Source of the DNA: Deltaproteobacteria bacterium
GTDB lineage: Bacteria > Desulfobacterota > Desulfobulbia > Desulfobulbales > UBA5123
Length of the DNA: 12,613 nt
NCBI GenBank assembly: GCA_021788685.1
Contig: JAJYKH010000049.1
Coordinates: forward strand, 1-12,613
Direction of reading: 5' to 3'
Shown: positions 1 through 5,552 of the stretch, piece after piece
Layout of the letters: each line of letters starts with the position of its first letter
Numbering within the stretch: position 1 is the stretch's first letter
The notes under the pieces: generated by a model
What the model was told of the DNA's origin: nothing
Database searches by the model: none
The model's input: only the letters and a program-made list of their open reading frames with translations
Program-made: the position numbers and the translations under genes

Positions 1-1
1 C

Positions 2-334
2 CGCCATCCCGAACGGCTCGCCCTGACCGATGACGAGATCACCGCCCGGGTCTGCGAAGACCTGCGGGCGCTCCTTCCGCTCCCCGGCCCGCCCCGGTTC
101 CACCGGGTGCTGCGCCCGGCCATGGGCATTCCCCAGCCGGAGCTGGGCCACCCGGCCCTGCTCCGCTGGCGCCGCGAGCGCGAGCAGGCCTCGGCCGGCC
201 TCGCCATCTGCGGGTTCGGCTGGGACGGCATCGGCATCAACGACATGGCCAAATCCGCCAAGCAGGCGGCGCAAGCCGTTGCCGGCCAGTCAAGCCCTGG
301 CCGGAAAGCCGAGGTCAAGCCGGTCTATTTCTGA
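2..334 (+). CDS. hemY: Protoporphyrinogen oxidase, C-terminal part (5' end outside window)
   Basis: Frame 2 is open from the window edge to TGA at 332-334 and gives about 110 residues; the start lies upstream of the window. The tail contains LAICGFGWDGIGINDMAKSA, which resembles the C-terminal FAD-contacting segment of HemY/PPOX-type protoporphyrinogen oxidases (G-x-G-x-x-G followed by N-D-M and a helix of small residues). The motif RPAMGIPQPELGHP just before it also fits the family. These flavoproteins oxidise protoporphyrinogen IX to protoporphyrin IX, the penultimate step of haem synthesis, usually at the cytoplasmic membrane. The FAD-binding Rossmann N-terminus cannot be seen, so another amine-oxidase-fold flavoenzyme is possible. 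Some annotations call this family hemG. The gene converges on dnaA with 83 bp between the stop codons. Confidence 0.72.
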   Translation, partial: RHPERLALTDDEITARVCEDLRALLPLPGPPRFHRVLRPAMGIPQPELGHPALLRWRREREQASAGLAICGFGWDGIGINDMAKSAKQAAQAVAGQSSPGRKAEVKPVYF

Positions 335-411
335 GCGTTCAGCCGTCAGCTCCTGCCCGAAAACCAGTCGGCTGTTGCAGTCGAGCCTTGTTTTTGCTGA
401 TGGCTGACCGC
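335..411. terminator. Inverted repeat between convergent hemY and dnaA, possible bidirectional terminator
   Basis: Arm 335-350 and arm 396-411 are inverse complements at 14 of 16 positions, with an unbroken core of 12 (one G:T-type difference) at 339-350 and 396-407. The 45-nt spacer is long for an intrinsic terminator. No T-run directly follows either arm, although TTGTTTTT precedes the right arm. The repeat begins directly after the hemY stop and ends 6 nt before the dnaA stop, so it fills the convergent gap. It could end transcription from both sides, or be a copy of a dispersed intergenic repeat built on GCTGAtgGCTGA units. The pairing is seen; the role is inferred. Confidence 0.4.
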
Positions 412-417
412 TTCGAA

Positions 418-1752
418 TCAGATCTCGAATCGCTTCTTGAGCTTTGCGGAGAGGTGCTCGACCTGGCCCCGGATGCTGCCGTTGCGGGCCATGGCCTCGG
501 TGATCACCCGGATGGAATGGACTACGGTGGAGTGGTCCCGGTTGAAGGCGCTGCCGATGTTCCCCAGCCCCTGCTCGGTGTGCTTGCGGCCCAGGTACAT
601 GGCCACTTGGCGGGGGAAAGTGAGTGTTTTTTTGCGGGACTTGGACTGCAGGTCTTTCACCGATACCTTGAACTGGCCGGCGACAAAATCGCGGATGGCC
701 TCGATGGTGAGGTCCTGCGGCTTGCCGATCAGGTTGTGGACGACCTCGTTCACCATGTCCTGGTCGGGGGCGGTCTTCAGGAGGCAGGACTTGGCCTTGA
801 GCCCGACAATGGCGCTTTCCACCTGCCGGATGTCGCCCCGGATGTTCTCGGCCAGGAACTCGACCAGCTCCTCGGAAAGGGGCAGCTGGCTGTTTTTGGC
901 CTTGCGCCGGATGATCCGCACCCGCGTGGGCAGGTCCGGCGGATTGATGGAGGTGATCAGGCCGGACGAGAGCCGTGAGCGGAACCCGGAATCGATGTTC
1001 GGAATTTCCCGCGGCACCACGGCCCCGGTCAGGATGACCATCTTTCCCGCTTCCATGAGGAAATCAAGAGTCTCGGCCAGCTCCGTCTGCGTGCGGGAGC
1101 GGCCGGCGAGGGCGTGCACGTCCTCCATGAGCAGCACGTCGCACTCCTTCTGGTACTTCGCCTTGAAACGGTCCATGGCGTTGTCCTTGATGTGGCGGAC
1201 CATCTCGGCGGTGAGCTGCTGGGCGTTGACGTAGTGGAGCCGGGTGGCCGGGGCCTGGCCCATGATGTGATGGGCCACCGCGTGGGTGAGGTGGCTTTTG
1301 CCCAGGCCGGTACCCGCATCGATGTAAAGGCAGCCGCAAAGCGAGGTATCGCCGTTGGCAATGGCCCGGCAGGCGGAATGGGCGAGGGCGTTGCTCTCTC
1401 CCACCACGAATTCCTCGAAGGTGTAGCGGGGGTGAAGGGTCCGGATGAAGGAGCGCCCCCGGGAGATGGTGGGCAGCCGCAGCTGGGCTTCCTCTTTCTC
1501 GTTGCCTTCGGCGCCCGCGCCCTGCCGGACCACGAAGCGCACGTTCATACGGCCGTGGCCGGCAAGCTGCAGCGCCTCCTGAATGAGGGGTTTGTAATTC
1601 TCCGCCACCCAAGAGCAGAAGAACTGGTCCGGCCCGGACAGCTCCAGGGTGTCGCCGTCCTGGCCCACCCAGGCCAGGGGCTCGATCCAGAGGGAAAAGG
1701 CACTGGCAGGCAGGGAATCTTGCAGGATCCTTCTGATCTTCGGCCAAGGCAT
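418..1752 (-). CDS. dnaA: Chromosomal replication initiator protein DnaA (divergent)
   Basis: DnaA is an AAA+ ATPase that binds nonamer boxes at oriC, opens the DNA and loads the helicase; it also acts as a transcription factor. From the ATG at 1752 it is 444 aa, within the usual range. Domain I (residues 1-75) has the FSLWIEPL motif. The AAA+ core shows Walker A GTGLGKSH (147-154), a Walker B-like LLMEDVHAL (207-215), arginine-finger region GFRSRL (256-261) and NPPDLPTRV (270-278). Domain IV carries PRQVAMYLGRKHTEQGLGNI and RDHSTVVHS, the DNA-binding signature. Oddities against the common consensus are GKS for GKT, ED for DD in Walker B, TGAV for TSDR at sensor 1, and RDHST preceded by one residue fewer than FGGRDHTT. 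ATG 1758 is in frame, but GGAGG at 1761-1765 sits only 2 nt from it and 8 nt from ATG 1752, so 1752 is preferred. No dnaN follows; the gene stands alone, divergent from nikR. Confidence 0.93.
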   Translation of the reverse strand: MPWPKIRRILQDSLPASAFSLWIEPLAWVGQDGDTLELSGPDQFFCSWVAENYKPLIQEALQLAGHGRMNVRFVVRQGAGAEGNEKEEAQLRLPTISRGRSFIRTLHPRYTFEEFVVGESNALAHSACRAIANGDTSLCGCLYIDAGTGLGKSHLTHAVAHHIMGQAPATRLHYVNAQQLTAEMVRHIKDNAMDRFKAKYQKECDVLLMEDVHALAGRSRTQTELAETLDFLMEAGKMVILTGAVVPREIPNIDSGFRSRLSSGLITSINPPDLPTRVRIIRRKAKNSQLPLSEELVEFLAENIRGDIRQVESAIVGLKAKSCLLKTAPDQDMVNEVVHNLIGKPQDLTIEAIRDFVAGQFKVSVKDLQSKSRKKTLTFPRQVAMYLGRKHTEQGLGNIGSAFNRDHSTVVHSIRVITEAMARNGSIRGQVEHLSAKLKKRFEI

Positions 1753-1813
1753 CGGCATTTCCTCCCCCGAAAATGAAGCAAATCGAAAACTTACCGGCGG
1801 CGCGTGCCGACTT

Positions 1814-1841
1814 TTTAAATGGGAGTACGGCCTTCTGTCAA
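1814..1841 (-). promoter_or_regulatory. Putative sigma70 promoter of dnaA
   Basis: Read on the minus strand, a perfect TTGACA -35 (1841-1836) is followed after 16 bp by TTTAAA (1819-1814), placing a start near 1807 and a leader of about 55 nt before ATG 1752. A second perfect TTGACA lies 25 bp upstream (1866-1861) without a convincing -10 box; the two share the context GCyTTGACA. The first TTTTCAACA nonamer (1881-1889) lies just upstream, so DnaA could regulate its own gene. This rests on motif matching only. Confidence 0.5.
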
Positions 1842-1880
1842 AGCCGTTTTACGCGGATTTTGTCAAGGCGAGTCCGGGAG

Positions 1881-2162
1881 TTTTCAACATCGGGCCGACC
1901 CGTGCCGGGCCAGCGGCGGACGACTTGTCTAACGCTAAAGGCCCATGGCACCGATCTTTTTCGCGTTTGGCCCAAACAGTCAGGATTCCGAAGAGTTAGG
2001 AAGGGGAGCCGAAAGTTTTCAACATCTTTTCAACAATCGCCGCTCCTTTGTTTTCTCTTCTTTTCTCTCATTTTCTCCTCCTTCCTCGGTTTTTCTCTTC
2101 TCTTCGTTTGCTTATCCGACGGACGTGCAAAATTTACTGAAGCAATTTTTTTCCTTGCATCT
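1881..2162. other. Candidate replication origin (oriC) beside dnaA
   Basis: The region from the dnaA start to nikR (1753-2205) holds no convincing gene. It contains three exact copies of TTTTCAACA at 1881-1889, 2016-2024 and 2027-2035, all in the same orientation. The last two start 11 bp apart, one helical turn, and the first two share the 12-mer GTTTTCAACATC. The nonamer differs from the consensus DnaA box TTATCCACA at two positions. A pyrimidine tract (2043-2105), a TTATCC core (2112-2117) and an AT-rich stretch (about 2127-2162) follow in order. Boxes followed by a strand-asymmetric, easily melted stretch next to dnaA is the usual layout of a bacterial origin. Canonical boxes are missing and dnaN is not adjacent, so this remains an inference. 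Confidence 0.4.
2043..2105. repeat. 63-nt polypyrimidine/polypurine tract
   Basis: Of 63 bases on the + strand, 59 are C or T; the only purines are at 2050, 2070, 2088 and 2089. Between 2051 and 2087 only one purine interrupts the run. It consists of irregular TTTTCTC/CTTC units rather than a perfect tandem repeat. It lies 8 bp past the last TTTTCAACA nonamer and about 50 bp upstream of the nikR promoter. Such a tract in otherwise GC-rich DNA could be an unwinding element, a triplex-forming sequence or a protein-binding site. Confidence 0.6.
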
Positions 2163-2183
2163 TCCTTTTCCACTCGGTATTAC
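2155..2183 (+). promoter_or_regulatory. Putative nikR promoter
   Basis: TTGCAT (2155-2160) and TATTAC (2178-2183) are separated by exactly 17 bp, each matching the sigma70 consensus at four of six positions. Transcription would start near 2190, giving a leader of about 16 nt that contains the SD AAGGTG before ATG 2206. The -10 box lies inside the first GGTATTACG half-site of the putative NikR operator. Confidence 0.45.
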
Positions 2184-2205
2184 GTCTTCTTAAAAAGGTG
2201 TTACG
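2176..2205 (+). promoter_or_regulatory. Putative NikR operator (two direct half-sites)
   Basis: GGTATTACG (2176-2184) and GGTGTTACG (2197-2205) are direct repeats with one difference, 21 bp apart, two helical turns. The first covers the -10 box and the second covers the SD and abuts the start codon. GTGTTAC resembles the NikR half-site proposed by comparative genomics for some non-enteric bacteria, but known operators are inverted rather than direct repeats and no GTAACAC partner is visible here. Autoregulation is therefore inferred. Confidence 0.35.
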
Positions 2206-2616
2206 ATGCTGAAGCGTTTCTCCGTCTCCCTGGAACAGAAGCTGCTGGACCGTTTCGACCAGTTCATCGGCGAGCAGCGGTATCCCAACCGCTCGGAAGC
2301 GGTGCGGGACCTGATCCGCAAGGCCCTGGTCCGCCAGGAATGGCAGGCCGACAAAGAGGTGATGGGGGTCATTTCGCTGGTGTACGATCATCACCACCAC
2401 CAGCTCCAGGAAACGATCACCGAGCTCCAGCACGGCTTTCACCGGCAGATCGTCTCCGCCACCCACATCCACATTGATGAGATCAACTGCCTGGAGGTGA
2501 TCATCGTCCGGGGCAAGGCCAGGCAGGTCCAGGAGCTTGCGGAGCGGCTCACCGTTCTCCGGGGAGTAAAGGACGGCAACCTGGCCATGAGCAGCACCGG
2601 AGGCGAGCTGCACTAG
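2206..2616 (+). CDS. nikR: Nickel-responsive transcriptional regulator NikR
   Basis: A 136-aa protein with the NikR architecture. Residues 1-45 form a ribbon-helix-helix DNA-binding domain (KRFSVSLEQKLLDRFD, then RYPNRSEAVRDLIRKAL). Residues 50-136 form the ACT-like tetramerisation and metal-binding domain. The four high-affinity nickel ligands of E. coli NikR (His76, His87, His89, Cys95) all occur here at identical numbers, in THIHIDEINCLE and at H76. A natural HHHH run at 62-65 follows VYD. With nickel bound, NikR represses nickel uptake genes. The start is ATG 2206, with AAGGTG 7 nt upstream. The gene is read divergently from dnaA and its stop is followed within 12 bp by the remains of nikL, the expected target type. 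Metal ligands and fold look intact, so it is probably functional even though its neighbour is not. Confidence 0.95.
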   Translation: MLKRFSVSLEQKLLDRFDQFIGEQRYPNRSEAVRDLIRKALVRQEWQADKEVMGVISLVYDHHHHQLQETITELQHGFHRQIVSATHIHIDEINCLEVIIVRGKARQVQELAERLTVLRGVKDGNLAMSSTGGELH

Positions 2617-2628
2617 GGAGGAGGCCCC

Positions 2629-3202
2629 GCGACCCGACGACTCATAGCCATCATCGGGGGGATCCTGCTGCTGCTCGGGCCGCCGGCTGCCTTTGCGCTG
2701 TTTCTCCTTCCTCTTGCCGCGGCCCGGCCGGGCTCATGCCCTCCGAATCTTTGCCGCCGCTGAGGGGAGCGCCATTCGTGACTCGGTGTATTTTCAGGAC
2801 GGCGCCTCGCTGCCGGGGGTGCCGGTCACGGCCGTCGGTCCGGGCGGCCGGCAACTGGCGCGCACCACAACCGACGGCGAGGGCGGTTTCGTTTTTCACC
2901 CCGGCCCGGGAGGCCCGCTTCGGCTGTGGCGGAAACGGCGGACGGCCATCGCGCCGAGCTGACGATGAAGGTACCCGCCCACGGGAACGATGCCCCGGCG
3001 GGCACCTCCTCCGCAGCCGCCCCGCCCGACAGTGATCTGGACCGCCTGGGGGAGGCGGCGGTGGCCCGCCAGCTCTGAGCAGCTCGGCCGCGAATCCCGC
3101 CGGTTGCCGCTGCAGGACCTCCTCGGCGGAATGGCTACATCATGGGCGTGGCCGGGTTGGCCTTCTATTGGGCAACCCGAAGAAAAATCGAGAAAAACGG
3201 GA
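2629..3202 (+). pseudogene. nikL: Decayed nikL, membrane-anchored component of a nickel ECF transporter
   Basis: Pieces of one NikL-like protein are spread over two frames. Frame 1 (2629-about 2715) encodes a signal peptide (TRRLIAIIGGILLLLGPP). Frame 2 (about 2724-2925) encodes AHALRIFAAAEG, then a carboxypeptidase-regulatory-like beta domain with TTTDGEGGFVFHP. Frame 1 (2926-3075) resumes with VAETADGHRAELTM and a linker, ending at an in-frame TGA (3076-3078). Frame 2 (3077-3130) carries EQLGRESRRLPLQDLLGG. Frame 1 (3133 on) gives the C-terminal membrane helix GYIMGVAGLAFYWATRRK. One inserted or deleted base explains each break, for instance a lost G near 2926 and a lost base in the Ile codon of GGIGY near 3131. 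A strong SD (GGAGG at 2617-2621) is followed 7 nt later by GCG (2629) where ATG or GTG would be expected. No NikM, NikN, NikQ or NikO homologue is here. The 3' limit is approximate. Sequencing error is unlikely because neighbouring frames are clean. Confidence 0.75.
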
Positions 3203-3230
3203 GCCCCTCGCAAAATCTGCGTGGGCGGGA

Positions 3231-4415
3231 TCAGGCAAGAAGAGAAGGGGCATGCCGCCGGATGGCGGCCAGGATGAGGGCGACCGCCTCCCGCAAGTCG
3301 GCCTCCCCGTGGTGGCGGGTGATGGAAATCCGCAGACGGGCGGTTCCCTCGGGGACGGTGGGCGGCCGCACCGCGGTGACGTAGAGACCCCTGTCCAGCA
3401 GGGCGGCGGCCAGGCCGGAGGCCTCCGGGCTTCCTCCCACCGGCACCGGCACGATCTGGGAGGGGCCGAGCGGACGGCTCCATCCCCCCTGCCGCAGCTC
3501 CTCCTTGAACACGGCCACCCGCCGGTGCAGCTCGGCCCGCAGCTCCGGCCGGGTGCGCACCAGCTCCACCGCCGCCATCGAGGCGCCCAGCACCGCCGGC
3601 GGCAGGGCCGTGGAGAAGATGAAGCTGCGGGCCCGGTTGAGGAGGTAGCGGACCATGGTCGCCGAGCCCGCGGCATAGGCGCCATAGCTTCCCAGAGCCT
3701 TGCCGAAGGTACCCATCACCAGGTCCACCCCCGCCCCGGCCCCTTCCTCCTCGACGAGGCCGCCGCCGTTCGCGCCGAACACCCCGGTGGCATGGGCCTC
3801 ATCCACCAGCAGCAAACAGTCGTGCCGCTCCTTGAGGGCCACCAGCTCCCGCAGGGGACAGCGGTCGCCGTCCATGCTGTAAAGGGATTCGACCACGATG
3901 AGGGCCTGGCCCTGGCCCCGCTCCCCGCGCAGGAGCTCTTCGAGATGGGAGAGGTCGTTGTGACGGAAGCGCCGGAGCCTGGCCCCGGACAGGCGGCAGC
4001 CGTCGTAGATGCTGGCATGGTCCAGCCGGTCGGCGAAGATCACGTCCTCCCGGCCCACCAGGGCGGGAATGATGCCGGCGTTGGCGAGATAGCCGCTCCC
4101 GAAGAGCAGGGCCGCCTCCTGGCCTTTGAGACTCGCCACCGCCTCTTCCAATCGGTGGGCCAGGAGCAGGTCGCCGCTCATCAGCCGGGCGGCGCCGCTC
4201 CCCGCCCCCCACTCCTCCAGGGCGCGGCGGCTGCCTTCGACCACCTCGGGGTGCTCGGAAAGGCCCAGGTAGTCATTGGAGGAGAAATCAAGAAGGGTCC
4301 GCTCTCCGCCGCCCGCCAGCACCAGCCGTCCACCCCGGCGGCGGGCGACCGGCCGCAGCTCCCGGAGGTTCCCCGCCACCTCCCGCGCCCCAAGCCAGCC
4401 GTTCAGCTCGTCCAT
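3231..4415 (-). CDS. bioF: 8-amino-7-oxononanoate synthase (KAPA synthase)
   Basis: BioF condenses pimeloyl-ACP (or CoA) with L-alanine, releasing CO2, to form KAPA, the first step of biotin ring assembly; it is a cytoplasmic PLP enzyme. The 394-aa product has the full fold-type I pattern. DFSSNDYLGL (43-52) is the N-terminal substrate segment, LDHAS (131-135) the histidine stacking on PLP, and DEAHATGVFG (205-214) holds the Asp and His contacting the cofactor. GTFGKALGSYGAY holds the Schiff-base lysine K239. Length matches the family (about 385-400). ATG 4415 lies 13 bp inside the end of bioB, implying translational coupling and a bioBF operon. The related enzymes Kbl and serine palmitoyltransferase share the fold, but adjacency to bioB decides the call. 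Confidence 0.95.
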   Translation of the reverse strand: MDELNGWLGAREVAGNLRELRPVARRRGGRLVLAGGGERTLLDFSSNDYLGLSEHPEVVEGSRRALEEWGAGSGAARLMSGDLLLAHRLEEAVASLKGQEAALLFGSGYLANAGIIPALVGREDVIFADRLDHASIYDGCRLSGARLRRFRHNDLSHLEELLRGERGQGQALIVVESLYSMDGDRCPLRELVALKERHDCLLLVDEAHATGVFGANGGGLVEEEGAGAGVDLVMGTFGKALGSYGAYAAGSATMVRYLLNRARSFIFSTALPPAVLGASMAAVELVRTRPELRAELHRRVAVFKEELRQGGWSRPLGPSQIVPVPVGGSPEASGLAAALLDRGLYVTAVRPPTVPEGTARLRISITRHHGEADLREAVALILAAIRRHAPSLLA

Positions 4416-5329
4416 AGCTCACGGACCAGCTCTGCAAACCTCCGGTCTTCCGCCGGGGGCCGTCCCCTCTGGGTGAGATAGCCGCCGATCATCATCCCGT
4501 CGGCCCCGGCCAGGAAGGCGGGGGCCAGAAAGTCGCGGAGCATGGATTCCCGCCCGGCGGCCAGCCGGAGGGCCACCCCGGGCAGGATCAGGCGGAAGAG
4601 GGCGATGGCCCGCAGGATCTCGCCCACCGCCAGGGGAGATGCCCCCGCCAACGGGGTTCCGGGCAGGGGAATCAGGAAGTTGAGCGGCACCGAGTCGACC
4701 CCGCACTCCTTGAGGGTGCACGCCAGGGAGATCCGGTCGTCCTCGCTCTCCCCCAGGCCGATGATGCCGCCGGCGCACACCTCCAGTCCGGCCGCCTTGG
4801 CCGCGGCAATGGTCTCCACCCGCTCGGCGAAGGAGTGGGTGGAAACCACCTGCGGGAAAAACTCCCGGGAGGTTTCGAGATTGTGGTGATAGCGGCTCAG
4901 GCCCGCCGCCCGCAGGCGGCGGAAGGCCGCTTCGCCCAGGATGCCCAGGGAGGCGCACACCTTGATCTCCACCGTGGCGGCGATTTCTTCGATGACCGCC
5001 GCGACCGGCCCCAGCTCGGCACCGGCCAGCCCCCGGCCGCTGGTGACGATGGAAAAGTGCTCGGCGCCCTGGTCCCTGGCCTCGCGGGCAGCGGCCACGA
5101 TCTCGTCCGGCCGCTTCAAGGGATAGACAGGACTGTCCGTGCGGTAGTGGGCGGACTGGACGCAGAACCGGCAGTCCTCGCTGCAGCGCCCCGATTTGGC
5201 ATTGATGATGCTGCAGAAGGAAAAGACCGGCCCGCGGCGGGCAAGCTTGGCTTCGAGGGCCAGGGCGGTCAGCTCCCGCAGGGGGAGACGGCGGAGGGTT
5301 TCGATTTCCTGACGGGAATAGTCTCTCAT
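4403..5329 (-). CDS. bioB: Biotin synthase (radical SAM)
   Basis: BioB inserts sulfur into dethiobiotin to make biotin, using a 4Fe-4S cluster with S-adenosylmethionine and a sacrificial 2Fe-2S cluster. The 308-aa protein carries the radical SAM motif CSEDCRFC with C49, C53 and C56. The auxiliary-cluster ligands are visible as C125 (KVCASLG), C185 (EVCAGGIIGLGES) and the arginine of LRLAAGRES. YHHNLETS (147-154) is the typical substrate and SAM-binding segment. All catalytic residues appear intact. The start ATG 5329 lacks a recognisable SD on its strand; CCTCCGTCC precedes it. The first gene of a bioBF pair; bioA, bioD and bioH/C functions must be elsewhere. The leader contains a hairpin and a 14-bp palindrome, both described separately. 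Confidence 0.96.
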   Translation of the reverse strand: MRDYSRQEIETLRRLPLRELTALALEAKLARRGPVFSFCSIINAKSGRCSEDCRFCVQSAHYRTDSPVYPLKRPDEIVAAAREARDQGAEHFSIVTSGRGLAGAELGPVAAVIEEIAATVEIKVCASLGILGEAAFRRLRAAGLSRYHHNLETSREFFPQVVSTHSFAERVETIAAAKAAGLEVCAGGIIGLGESEDDRISLACTLKECGVDSVPLNFLIPLPGTPLAGASPLAVGEILRAIALFRLILPGVALRLAAGRESMLRDFLAPAFLAGADGMMIGGYLTQRGRPPAEDRRFAELVRELWTS

Positions 5330-5347
5330 TGGACGGAGGTCACAAGG

Positions 5348-5361
5348 TCATTTCGAAATGA
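5348..5361. promoter_or_regulatory. Perfect 14-bp palindrome upstream of bioB
   Basis: TCATTTCGAAATGA is identical to its reverse complement and ends 18 bp before the bioB start codon. It does not match the operators I know for biotin regulators: BirA (TTGTAAAC half-sites), BioR (TTATnnATAA-like) or BioQ (TGAAC half-sites). It may be an operator for an unrecognised regulator or part of a repetitive element together with the adjacent hairpin. Confidence 0.4.
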
Positions 5362-5367
5362 AGGCGC

Positions 5368-5395
5368 GCAGGAGCGAAAGATTTTTCGCCCCTGC
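5368..5395 (-). repeat. Strong hairpin in the pcnB-bioB gap, possibly a dispersed palindromic repeat
   Basis: Arms 5368-5379 and 5384-5395 pair over 12 bp around a 4-nt loop. In the minus-strand RNA every pair is Watson-Crick except one G:U, and two further pairs (one G:U) extend the stem. No U-run follows in the minus direction, so it is a poor intrinsic terminator for pcnB. The minus-strand core GGGGCGAAAAATCTTTCGC resembles the short GGGGCGAAAAATTTTTCGCCCC repeats scattered between genes in many bacterial genomes, which favours a dispersed repeat. Alternatively it is a structured bioB leader. The surrounding 223-bp gap also holds a 10-bp palindrome at 5421-5430. Confidence 0.5.
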
Positions 5396-5552
5396 ACCGG
5401 AAACCCTCGATCAAATTCTGCATCCGGATGGCTACACAATAAAGTTCGATATACAAGGCGCGGTGGGGTCGCGAAAGCGGAGGCGTACACAAGGGAGGCC
5501 GAACATTTCGGGACCCGCCGCAGCGCCGCAGATCGGACTTTTTGCGACGCCA

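Noticed and set aside
1773..2477. A + strand coding frame through the dnaA-nikR gap
   Set aside because: It crosses into nikR in the wrong frame, has skewed composition from the pyrimidine tract and no recognisable domain.
2693..2962. An independent 89-aa small protein gene
   Set aside because: The frame is one fragment of nikL; similarity continues in another frame on both sides.
3168..4481. A 437-codon + strand frame opposite bioF
   Set aside because: The minus-strand BioF has all catalytic motifs; the + frame shows none and starts within the nikL remnant.
5330..5552. A BirA-type biotin operator before bioB
   Set aside because: No TTGTAAAC-type half-sites were found in the gap.
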